From Umezawaea beigongshangensis (GTDB lineage: Bacteria; Actinomycetota; Actinomycetes; Mycobacteriales; Pseudonocardiaceae), in assembly GCF_016464305.1 (NCBI RefSeq), contig NZ_JAEIOJ010000007.1, forward strand, positions 186,001 to 250,000: a DNA stretch of 64,000 nt, written 5' to 3'. The number at the start of each line of letters is the position of its first letter. The stretch's first letter is position 1. This document shows positions 51,651-59,042 of the stretch, piece by piece. The notes beneath the pieces are model-generated. The model did not search any database, had not been told where the DNA came from, and saw only the letters and a program-made list of their open reading frames with translations. Position numbers and translations under genes: made by a program.

Positions 51651-52459
51651 GCGGGCCGGCCGAGCCCCGCGAGGGCCTGACGCTGCGCAGCAGGCGCGGC
51701 GAGGTCGCGCGGACGTGGTGGTCCCGCCGGTTCGTGCAGGTGCTGGAGTCCCTGGGGATGGGCGACCGGCTGGAGAGCGGGCGCGCGTGCGCCAGGTCGG
51801 GCCAGGTGCTCAGCCTGTCCCTGTCCACCAGCGTGGTCGTCTCCCTCGTCCAGGGCTCGCAGCCGCAGCCCCACCGGGCGCGCATCGGCATCCGCTCCTT
51901 CACCGGCGCCGAGTGGGAGCGCATCGAGCGAGCGCTGGCGGAGCGGGCGCTGTACGCGGCGAAGCTGCTCGCGGGCGAGATGCCGCCGGAGATCGAGGAC
52001 CTGTTCGCCCGTCTCGGCCTCCAGCTGTTCCCGCGGACCGGCTACGAGCTGACGATGGACTGCACCTGCCCCGACTGGCAGGTGCCGTGCAAGCACCTGG
52101 CCGCGACCTGCCACCTCCTCGCCGAGTCCTTCGACGCCGACCCCTTCGAGATCCTGTCCTGGCGCGGACGCACCCGCGACGACCTGCTCGACCGGCTGCG
52201 CGAGCTGCGCGGCGATCCCGGCGGCACCGCCGGGCTGGACACCGCCGAGCCGGACGCCGTCCAGCCCGCGGGCACGCCCCCGCTCGCCGACCGCGTCGAC
52301 GCGTTCTGGGAGTCGCCCGGCACCCCGCCCGCGGTCACCTCCGTCCCCCGGCGTCCCGACGCCCTGCTCGACCAGCTCGACCCGCTGCCGTTCTCGGTGG
52401 ACGGTCGGAGCGTCACCGACCTGCTGCGCCCCGCCTACCGGCTCCTGGGCGACTCGTGA
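51647..52459 (+). CDS. SWIM zinc finger protein, partner of the SNF2 protein
   Basis: The 270-residue protein has the zinc-binding SWIM motif CTCPDWQVPCKH (CxC...CxH) at about residues 143-154, preceded by an RRFVQVLESLGMGDRLESGRACARSGQV domain and followed by a helical, Pro-rich tail. Start ATG 51647 overlaps the SNF2 stop by 4 bases, so translation is coupled and a complex is likely. SWIM domains bind DNA or proteins. Confidence 0.92.
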   Translation: MSGPAEPREGLTLRSRRGEVARTWWSRRFVQVLESLGMGDRLESGRACARSGQVLSLSLSTSVVVSLVQGSQPQPHRARIGIRSFTGAEWERIERALAERALYAAKLLAGEMPPEIEDLFARLGLQLFPRTGYELTMDCTCPDWQVPCKHLAATCHLLAESFDADPFEILSWRGRTRDDLLDRLRELRGDPGGTAGLDTAEPDAVQPAGTPPLADRVDAFWESPGTPPAVTSVPRRPDALLDQLDPLPFSVDGRSVTDLLRPAYRLLGDS

Positions 52460-52468
52460 GCGCTCCCG

Positions 52469-52753
52469 TCAGCCTCCCGCGATCGAGGGCAGGATCAGCA
52501 CCTCCGCGTCCTCGGCCAGCCGCGCCCCGGCACCACCGATGCGGCGGCACTCCTCCCCGTCGACGTAGACGTTGACGTAGCGGCGCAGCTCCGCCCGCTC
52601 GGTGCGCAGCCTGCGTTCCAGCAGCGGGTAGCGCACCGCCAGCACGTCGAACAGGGCGCCGAGGGTCGCGGGCTCGGCCACGTCGACGTCCAGGTGCGCG
52701 GCTCCGTCGGTCACGCCGCGCAGCACCCCCGGCACCAGCACCCTGACCCGCAC
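52469..52753 (-). CDS. MoaD/ThiS-family sulfur carrier-like protein
   Basis: The 94-residue protein has the beta-grasp pattern (VRVLVPGVLRGVTDGAAHLDVDVAEPATLGALFDVLAVRYP, NVYVDGEECRRIGG) and the essential C-terminal Gly-Gly (ILPSIAGG), where a thiocarboxylate is formed. No E1-like activating enzyme is nearby. GTG 52753 starts one base after the stop of the BNR propeller gene, so the two are coupled. Confidence 0.9.
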   Translation of the reverse strand: MRVRVLVPGVLRGVTDGAAHLDVDVAEPATLGALFDVLAVRYPLLERRLRTERAELRRYVNVYVDGEECRRIGGAGARLAEDAEVLILPSIAGG

Positions 52754-52754
52754 C

Positions 52755-53846
52755 TCAGACCACCGCCGCTCGCACCGACAGCACGTCGGGCAGGTTCGCG
52801 GCGACGCACCGCCAGGAGTCGCCCTGGTCCCGGCTCGCGTAGACCGCGCCCGAGCGGGAGCCGAAGTACACGCCGCCGGGGTCGGAGTCGTCCACGCACA
52901 GCGCGTCGCGCATCACGGTGGTCCAGAAGTCCTCCTGCGGCAGGCCCTCGGTCAGGGCCGTCCACGTGCTGCCCGCGTCCTCGCTGCGGTAGACCCGGCA
53001 GCGCCCCTCCGGCGGGAAGCGGTCGACGTCGGCGACCAGCGGGAAGGTGTAGATCACCTCGGGGCGGGCGGGGTGCACCGCCATCGCGAAGCCGAAGTCG
53101 CTGGGCAGGCCGTCGGCGATCGACGTCCACGACTCCGCGCCGTCGTCGCTGCGGTAGACGCCGTGGTGGTTCTGGAGGAAGTACCGGTCGGGGTGCGCGG
53201 GGTGCCGTGCGATCTTGTGGACGCACTGGCCGAACTCGGGGTACTGGTCGGGCAGGAAGTACGCCCTCAGGCCGGAGTTCGCGGGCCGCCAGGAGGCGAG
53301 GGCGTCGTCGGTGCGGTAGACGCCGCCGCTGGACATCGCCACCAGGACGCTCGCCGGGTCGGCGGGGTGCGGCAGCACGGTGTGGATCGCCTGACCGCCG
53401 TACCCGGCTCCCCACTCCTCGCGGTGCGGGTGGTCCCACAGGCTCTGCACGAACTCGTAGGTGAGGCCGCCGTCGGCGGAGCGGAACAGCGCCGACGGCT
53501 GGGTGCCCGCGTAGACGACGTCGGGTTCGGCGGCCGGACCGGGCGCGAGCTGCCAGACGCGCTCCAGCGACACCCCGGTGGACTCCGGGAACGCGATCGG
53601 CGGGCGCTCCGGCTCCCGCCAGGTGGCGCCGAGGTCGTCGCTGACCGCGACGGTCGGCCCGAAGTGCTCGCTCGACACCCCCGCGAGCAACCGGGGCGTC
53701 TCGCGGCGAGTGTCGATCGCGACCGAGTACACACCGGTCATGGCGTGGTGCGGGCCGCTCAGCTTCCAGGTCGCGCGGTCGTCCGTGCTGGTGGCGATCC
53801 AGAGACCCTTGCGGGTCCCGATGGCCAGCAGAACCGTGTCGGACAC
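52755..53846 (-). CDS. BNR/sialidase-like beta-propeller protein
   Basis: The 363-residue protein is built of repeats with Asp-box turns (SDDLGATWREPE, SADGGLTYEFV, SDDGAESWTSI, SEDAGSTWTAL, SRDQGDSWRCV), as in BNR/WD40-like glycosyl hydrolase folds. There is no signal peptide, so it acts in the cytosol, and sialidase catalytic residues are not evident. A perfect AAGGAGG (53855-53861) ends at the G of a GTG at 53855 and stands 8 bases from the in-frame GTG 53846, which decides the start. It is coupled to the MoaD-like gene and divergent from the acyl-CoA dehydrogenase. Confidence 0.85.
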   Translation of the reverse strand: MSDTVLLAIGTRKGLWIATSTDDRATWKLSGPHHAMTGVYSVAIDTRRETPRLLAGVSSEHFGPTVAVSDDLGATWREPERPPIAFPESTGVSLERVWQLAPGPAAEPDVVYAGTQPSALFRSADGGLTYEFVQSLWDHPHREEWGAGYGGQAIHTVLPHPADPASVLVAMSSGGVYRTDDALASWRPANSGLRAYFLPDQYPEFGQCVHKIARHPAHPDRYFLQNHHGVYRSDDGAESWTSIADGLPSDFGFAMAVHPARPEVIYTFPLVADVDRFPPEGRCRVYRSEDAGSTWTALTEGLPQEDFWTTVMRDALCVDDSDPGGVYFGSRSGAVYASRDQGDSWRCVAANLPDVLSVRAAVV

Positions 53847-53927
53847 GACGGACACCTCCTTCGATGTGGTTGCAGTGTGACGCGGCGCACACTACGCCGG
53901 GCGACCGACAGTTTTCGGAGGCACTAA

Positions 53928-53943
53928 GTTACTCACTAGTAAC
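53928..53943. promoter_or_regulatory. TetR-type palindrome GTTACTCACTAGTAAC
   Basis: Perfect 6-bp arms GTTACT/AGTAAC around 4 bases, 32 bp before the acyl-CoA dehydrogenase start. It belongs to the TTACTCxxxxGTAA class seen before acyl-CoA dehydrogenase genes in actinomycetes and shares its core with the site at 28036. Confidence 0.7.
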
Positions 53944-53975
53944 ACGCTCGCCGACGAGCACCGGAGGGAAACGCC

Positions 53976-55715
53976 GTGAACGACAGCACCGCCACCACCG
54001 CGGGGGCCGCAGAGCTGTTCGACCCGAACAGCTACGACCCGCAGCACCTCGACGCCGAGAGCCGCCGCCTGCTGCGCGCGACGATCGACTGGTTCGAGGA
54101 GCGCGGGAAGACCCGGCTCCTCGCGGACGACCAGAACCGCGTCTGGTACTCCGAGTTCCTCGACTTCGTCCGGCGGGAGAAGCTGTTCTCGACCTTCCTG
54201 ACCCCGGCGGCGGAGGGGAACGGGGACCAGCGGTGGGACGCCGCCCGCAACGCGGCGCTGAGCGAGGTCCTCGGCTTCTACGGCCTCCAGTACTGGTACG
54301 CCTGGCAGGTCACGGTGCTCGGCCTCGGCCCGATCTGGATGAGCGACAACGCCGAGGCCCGCCGCCGCGCGGCGCGACTGCTCGACGAGGGCGCGGTGTT
54401 CGCGTTCGGCCTGTCGGAGAAGGAGCACGGCGCCGACGTCTACTCCACGGACATGGTGCTGACCCCGGACGGCGCGGGCGGGTTCACCGCGAGCGGCGGC
54501 AAGTACTACATCGGCAACGGCAACGTCGCCGGGATGGTGTCGGTCTTCGGCCGCCGCGCCGACCTGGAGGGCCCGGACGCCTACGTCTTCTTCGCCGTCG
54601 ACAGCCAGCACGAGAAGTTCGACCTCGTGCGCAACGTCGTCGACTCGCAGATGTTCGTCTCCGAGTTCACCCTCCAGGACTACCCGGTGAGCGCGGCGGA
54701 CGTCCTGCACACCGGCCAGGAGGCGTTCAGCGCCGCGCTCAACACCGTCAACGTCGGCAAGTTCAACCTGTGCACGGCGTCGATCGGCATCTGCGAGCAC
54801 GCGTTCTACGAGGCGATCACCCACGCCCGCAACCGCGTCCTCTACGGCAACCCGGTGACCGACTTCCCGCACGTCCGGCAGAACTTCGTCGACGCCCACG
54901 CCCGGCTGATCGCGATGAGGCTGTTCTCGGCCCGCGCGGTCGACTACTTCCGCTCGGCGTCGGCCGAGGACCGCCGCTACCTGCTGTTCAACCCCATCAC
55001 CAAGATGAAGGTCACCAGCGAGGGCGAACGGGTCGTCGACCTGCTGTGGGACGTCGTCGCGGCCAGGGGCTTCGAGAAGGACACGTACTTCCACATGGCG
55101 ACGCGGGACATCAGGGCGCTGCCGAAGCTGGAGGGCACGGTCCACGTGAACCTCGCCCTGGTGCTGAAGTTCGTGCCGAACTACCTGTTCGACGCGGTCG
55201 AGCACGCCGAGGTCCCGACCCGGCTCGACCCGGCGGACGACGAGTTCTTCTTCCGGCAGGGCCCGGCCAGGGGGCTGGGGGCGATCCGCTTCCACGACTG
55301 GGAGACGGCCTACCGGCGGTTCGCGCACGTGCCGAACGTGGCCCGCTTCCACGAGCAGGCGGCGGCGCTGCGGACCCTGCTGACCGAGGCCGCCCCGGAC
55401 GCGGAGCAGCAGCGCGACCTGGACTTCGTGCTGACCGTGGGCCAGCTCTTCACGCTCGTGGTCTACGGGCAGCTCGTGCTGGAGCAGGCGGCGCTGACCG
55501 GCCTGGAGCCGGACGTGCTCGACCAGGTCTTCGACGTGTTCGTGCGGGACTTCTCCGCGTCAGCGGTGGCCCTGCACGGCAAGGCGTCCTCCACCGGGGC
55601 CCAGCAGGCGTGGGCGCTGGCGCAGATCCGCAAGCCCGTCGTGGACGAGGAGCGCTTCGCCCGCGCGTGGGCGCGAGTGGAGGCGCTGTCGGGCGCGTAC
55701 GAGATGCGCCCCTGA
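53976..55715 (+). CDS. Acyl-CoA dehydrogenase
   Basis: The 579-residue flavoprotein follows the acyl-CoA dehydrogenase plan: an N-terminal helical domain, FAD-binding strand region (FAFGLSEKEHGADVYSTD, GGKYYIGNGNVAG), and a C-terminal helical domain with the catalytic-base region KLEGTVHVN. A C-terminal extension beyond the usual 380-400 residues (about 430-579) resembles the longer FadE-type enzymes. It oxidises acyl-CoA thioesters to trans-2-enoyl-CoA. The TetR-type palindrome at 53928 probably controls it. GTG 53976 follows CCGGAGGG. Confidence 0.9.
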   Translation: MNDSTATTAGAAELFDPNSYDPQHLDAESRRLLRATIDWFEERGKTRLLADDQNRVWYSEFLDFVRREKLFSTFLTPAAEGNGDQRWDAARNAALSEVLGFYGLQYWYAWQVTVLGLGPIWMSDNAEARRRAARLLDEGAVFAFGLSEKEHGADVYSTDMVLTPDGAGGFTASGGKYYIGNGNVAGMVSVFGRRADLEGPDAYVFFAVDSQHEKFDLVRNVVDSQMFVSEFTLQDYPVSAADVLHTGQEAFSAALNTVNVGKFNLCTASIGICEHAFYEAITHARNRVLYGNPVTDFPHVRQNFVDAHARLIAMRLFSARAVDYFRSASAEDRRYLLFNPITKMKVTSEGERVVDLLWDVVAARGFEKDTYFHMATRDIRALPKLEGTVHVNLALVLKFVPNYLFDAVEHAEVPTRLDPADDEFFFRQGPARGLGAIRFHDWETAYRRFAHVPNVARFHEQAAALRTLLTEAAPDAEQQRDLDFVLTVGQLFTLVVYGQLVLEQAALTGLEPDVLDQVFDVFVRDFSASAVALHGKASSTGAQQAWALAQIRKPVVDEERFARAWARVEALSGAYEMRP

Positions 55716-55720
55716 TGCGA

Positions 55721-55757
55721 CGAGGCGCCTCCGCGGAACTCCCGCGAAGGCGCCTCG
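55721..55757 (+). terminator. Inverted repeat after the acyl-CoA dehydrogenase gene
   Basis: CGAGGCGCCT (55721-55730) and AGGCGCCTCG (55748-55757) form a perfect 10-bp stem with a 17-nt loop, 6 bases after the stop. Confidence 0.7.
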
Positions 55758-55837
55758 ATCGCGCATCGTCACCGCCGCGGGCCGCACCGCGGGACCAGAG
55801 GTCCCCACGACCTGCGCTGACGAGACGGAAAGTGAAA

Positions 55838-55869
55838 GGAACCGCCACCCCTCACGAAGTGGCGGTTCC
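55838..55869 (-). terminator. Terminator of the cold shock gene
   Basis: On the minus strand a perfect 11-bp stem (GGAACCGCCAC with its complement) is followed by TTTCACTTTCC, a fair U-rich tail, about 20 bases after the cold shock gene. Confidence 0.8.
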
Positions 55870-55889
55870 GCCAAGTCGGAGGACTCGGA

Positions 55890-56099
55890 TCAGGCGACCG
55901 GGCGAACGGCCTGGGCCTGCGGGCCCTTCTGACCCTGACCGATCTCGAACTCCACGCGCTGGTTCTCCTCCAGGCTGCGGTATCCGTTGGTCTGGATCTC
56001 CGAGTAGTGGACGAACACGTCGGCGCCACCGTTGTCCGGGGAGATGAAGCCGAAGCCCTTCTCCGCGTTGAACCACTTGACGGTGCCCTGAACTGCCAT
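55890..56099 (-). CDS. Cold shock protein, CspA family
   Basis: The 69-residue protein is a single cold shock domain with RNP1 KGFGFISP and RNP2 VFVHYSEI, preceded by VKWFNAEK. It binds single-stranded RNA and DNA and melts secondary structure. GAGGAG lies 10 bases before the ATG, and the purine-rich leader suggests post-transcriptional control. Actinomycetes keep several copies; this one stands alone. Confidence 0.97.
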   Translation of the reverse strand: MAVQGTVKWFNAEKGFGFISPDNGGADVFVHYSEIQTNGYRSLEENQRVEFEIGQGQKGPQAQAVRPVA

Positions 56100-56379
56100 C
56101 TTCTTGCTTCTCCTCTAACAGGTGCCGGGAACGGCTGTCGCAGTTGCGACCATCCGGGCCGGTTCAGACGGCAACTTCTCCGCCGTACCTGGAGGAAAGC
56201 AACGCGCCCGCAACATCGTTCCGCGAGCGTGGTCAAACACGAACACAGAAACTACGACCGTCGACAGTCAACCACGTCCCCCGGCCCTCCGTCGAGTGCG
56301 ACTTCTGATCGCGTCCCGCTGCTACCGTGGAGTCATCACCGATCACGGTGTGCACACCCCAGGGGGCAAGGAGGACGAC

Positions 56380-56727
56380 GTGCCGGAACCGGTGCTCGTT
56401 TCCGTCGCGGCCGCGCTGGCCGGCCGTGCCGTCATCAGCCTGTACCAGCTGGTCAAGGACAAGTTCGCCGGCGACGAGACGGCCACGGCCGCCCTGGAGG
56501 CCGCCGAGGGCGCCGCAGAGGGCTCTCCGGAGGTCGCGGCGCTCGAACGGGCGCTGGAGCGCACCGAGAGCGCCGATCCCGAGTTCGGCGCGCGGCTCCG
56601 CGAGGAGTGGGCGCGCGTCGCGGTCCAGCAGCACGCCGAGACCGGCGGGGTCGTGAACCAGGTCACGGGCAACGTGTCCGGCAAGGTGCTCCAGGCCAGG
56701 GACATCCAGGGCGGCGTCAGCTTCTAG
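56380..56727 (+). CDS. Small helical protein with C-terminal RHIM-like amyloid motif
   Basis: The 115-residue protein has a helical segment near the N-terminus (VLVSVAAALAGRAVISLYQLVKDKFAGDETA), an acidic helical region EGSPEVAALERALERTESADPEFGARLREEWARV, and an ending NVSGKVLQARDIQGGVSF. The closing G-x-V-x-Q-A-x-x-I-x-G-G-V pattern resembles the pseudo-palindromic RHIM/PP amyloid motifs found on bacterial NLR-like signalling proteins and their effectors in actinomycetes. The AAGGAGG before GTG 56380 fixes the start. No STAND or TIR gene is nearby. The role as a signalling adaptor or cell-death effector is inferred. Confidence 0.65.
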   Translation: MPEPVLVSVAAALAGRAVISLYQLVKDKFAGDETATAALEAAEGAAEGSPEVAALERALERTESADPEFGARLREEWARVAVQQHAETGGVVNQVTGNVSGKVLQARDIQGGVSF

Positions 56728-56800
56728 AAGCTCCACCCGTTCCCCCGTTCAGGCGTAACCTCCTGATCTCGCGCAGGTCGGCACGAGGGGACGCGGGGCG

Positions 56801-57574
56801 GTGCGCACGGAGGCGGTGTTCCACCACCCGGGACGGGCGGCGGGCGTCGACGCGGCCAGCACCGGGAGTTCGCGGCTGCTGTTCTTCTTCCTCGGCCTGG
56901 TGATCACGTTCGTGCTCATCCGGATCAGCGTGCGGCTCATCCGGGCGCGGGTGCGCTGGTGGCCGGGCAACATCACCCCCGGCGGCACCCACATCCACCA
57001 CGTGGTGTTCGGCACGGTCTTCGTGCTGCTCGGCGGGGTCGCCGGGCTGGCCGTGCCGGACGACTCCCACGGGCTGAGACTCGGGGCGGCCGCCCTGCTC
57101 GGGGTGGGCGCCGCGCTCGTGCTCGACGAGTTCGCCCTGATCCTGCACCTGCGCGACGTGTACTGGACCGAGAACGGCCGGCTGTCCGTCGACGCGGTGT
57201 TCCTGGCGATCGGCATGACCGGTCTGCTGCTGCTCGGCGCACGCCCGCTGGGCTACGACGACTTCTCCGCGCTGGACGGCACGGCTCGTCCGACCGTGCT
57301 CCTCGGCAACCTCGTCTTCGCCGTCCTGAGCCTGCTCAAGGGCAAGATCTGGACCGGTCTGCTGGGTCTGCTCGTGCCCGGCCTGCCCGTCGTCGGGGCG
57401 GTGCGGCTGGCCCGGCCGGGCTCGCCCTGGGCCCGCTGGAGGTACCGGGCGGACTCGCGCAAGCTGCGCAGGGCCTCCCGGCGGGAGGCGCGCGTCCGGC
57501 AGCCCACGATCCGGGTGAAGATCCGCTTCCAGGAGTTCATCTCCGGCCGCCACGACCTGCCGGACGAGCGCTGA
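56801..57574 (+). CDS. Conserved actinobacterial integral membrane protein
   Basis: The 257-residue protein has about six transmembrane helices (for example LLFFFLGLVITFVLIRISVRLI; HHVVFGTVFVLLGGVAGLAV; FLAIGMTGLLLLGA; LLGNLVFAVLSLL). The conserved HIHHVVFG and DEFALILHLRDVYW motifs look like a metal or quinone site. The C-terminus (about 215-257) is strongly basic. Function unknown; it follows the RHIM-like gene by 73 bp and may be cotranscribed. GTG 56801 has no strong ribosome site. Confidence 0.75.
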   Translation: MRTEAVFHHPGRAAGVDAASTGSSRLLFFFLGLVITFVLIRISVRLIRARVRWWPGNITPGGTHIHHVVFGTVFVLLGGVAGLAVPDDSHGLRLGAAALLGVGAALVLDEFALILHLRDVYWTENGRLSVDAVFLAIGMTGLLLLGARPLGYDDFSALDGTARPTVLLGNLVFAVLSLLKGKIWTGLLGLLVPGLPVVGAVRLARPGSPWARWRYRADSRKLRRASRREARVRQPTIRVKIRFQEFISGRHDLPDER

Positions 57575-57609
57575 GGCCGCTCGGAGGGGACGGCCCGGCG
57601 CCGACCGGA

Positions 57610-58722
57610 TCAGCCGCTGACGATGTCGTTCTGCCGGCACAGCTCGGCGAGGTCACCGCCGCACAGCTCCTCCGAGCCCACGACGCCGTCCACGACGAGC
57701 GAGCGCAGGTTCGCCCTGGTGATGAGGGTCGCCCCGAGCAGCACCGACTTCACGTCCCGGCGGGCCACCAGGTCGCGGGTGTTGCCGGTGGCGAGGTCGT
57801 CCGCGCCGCTGACGTCCCCCTTGGCCAGCGCGGTGGCGAGCCGCGCCGCGGCCTCGGCCTCGTTGCGGATGTGCTTGTGGACGGTCATGCACTGCTCACC
57901 GCGCAGCACGGACTTCAGGCCGTCCAGGGTGGCGTCCTGACCGGTGACCGGGATCTTCCCGGCGAGACCGCGCTCGCGCAGCACCTCGACGACGACCTCG
58001 GCGAGACCGTCGTTGGCCGCGACGACCGCGTCGACCCGTCCACCGGCGTCGGCGAGGTTCCGCTCGAACACCTGCTTGCCCAGCACCGGGTCCCAGCGGT
58101 CGATCTGCGTGCTCGTGAGCAGCGTCAGCGCCCCGCTGTCGTACTTCGGGCCCAGCAGGCGGCGCTGGCCGTTCTGGAACTGCGTCGCGTTGTAGTCGCT
58201 CGGGGAGCCCTGGATCTCGATCACCCTGGCGCCCGGCCGGTCGCCGAGGCAGGAGACCAGCCCCTCCGCCTGGAGCTCGCCGACGTCCTCGTTGTCGACC
58301 GACACGTAGTACTCGGCGCTGCCGCCGAGGCTGATCCGGTCGTAGTCGATCACCGGGATGCCCGCGGCAGCCGCCTGCGCCTCGACGGCGGCACCGCTCT
58401 CCGACGTCAGCGGCGTGATCATCAGGACCTCCACGCCGCGGTGGATCATCTCGTCGGCGATGCTGCGGAACCTCGTCTCGTCGCCGTCCGCGTTCTCGAT
58501 GAACGGCTCGACGCCCGCGAGCTGGAACGCCTGCGACAGCAGCGGGCGGTCCTGCTCCTCCCAGCGGGTGGAGGAGGTGCGGTCGGGCAGGATGACGCCC
58601 ACCACGGGCTTCTCCCCCCGCGTGGCCGGCGGGGGCGCGTCGCCTCCCCCGCCGCTCGTGCCGCAACCGGCCGCGAGCGCCAGGACGAGCCCCGCGGGCA
58701 GAGCTCTGCCGGATCTTCGCAT
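57610..58722 (-). CDS. Xylose-binding-like periplasmic sugar lipoprotein
   Basis: The 370-residue lipoprotein has the signal MRRSGRALPAGLVLALAAGC (Cys20), a Gly-rich spacer, and a type I periplasmic binding fold of the XylF/RbsB class: VVGVILPDRTSSTRWEEQDRPLL, RGVEVLMITPLTSESGAAVEAQAAAAGIPVIDYDR, VDAVVAANDGLAEVVV, and IPVTGQDATLDGLKSVLRGEQCMTVHK. It should deliver a pentose or other sugar to an ABC importer, but no permease or ATPase gene adjoins it. GAGGGA lies before ATG 58722; a TTG six bases further upstream is possible. Confidence 0.88.
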   Translation of the reverse strand: MRRSGRALPAGLVLALAAGCGTSGGGGDAPPPATRGEKPVVGVILPDRTSSTRWEEQDRPLLSQAFQLAGVEPFIENADGDETRFRSIADEMIHRGVEVLMITPLTSESGAAVEAQAAAAGIPVIDYDRISLGGSAEYYVSVDNEDVGELQAEGLVSCLGDRPGARVIEIQGSPSDYNATQFQNGQRRLLGPKYDSGALTLLTSTQIDRWDPVLGKQVFERNLADAGGRVDAVVAANDGLAEVVVEVLRERGLAGKIPVTGQDATLDGLKSVLRGEQCMTVHKHIRNEAEAAARLATALAKGDVSGADDLATGNTRDLVARRDVKSVLLGATLITRANLRSLVVDGVVGSEELCGGDLAELCRQNDIVSG

Positions 58723-59042
58723 TCGCAATCCCTCGCAGCTGTCGACTTCGACCGTGGTCCCGAAGCGGGATGCGGCAGTTCAACTCGGCGGGGTGTCGTT
58801 CGTCAAGGCGCTCGAACCAGCTGGCCGCGACCGGTCGTCCCCACGCGGCGCGTCGGCGTTCCGCACCTGGTCACGGTGCGCGTACGGGTGACTACGACAC
58901 ACCACGGTGTTGTCCCCCGATTCCCGACGTTCGGTTCTTACGCGTGGTGCGTCTTCTGTGTCAGGGTGTCGATCCCGGAGCGGTGGGACGAGCACCGCCC
59001 CGGCGCACGCGACCCCTGACGGGGTGGGAGGAGACAGCTCAG
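58723..59042. other. 320-bp divergent intergenic stretch
   Basis: No supported gene. It separates the sugar-binding lipoprotein from the subtilase and must hold both promoters. The right end has GACCCCTGACGGGGTG, a short inverted repeat, just before the GGGAGGAGA ribosome site of the subtilase; no certain -10 box can be named. Confidence 0.5.
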
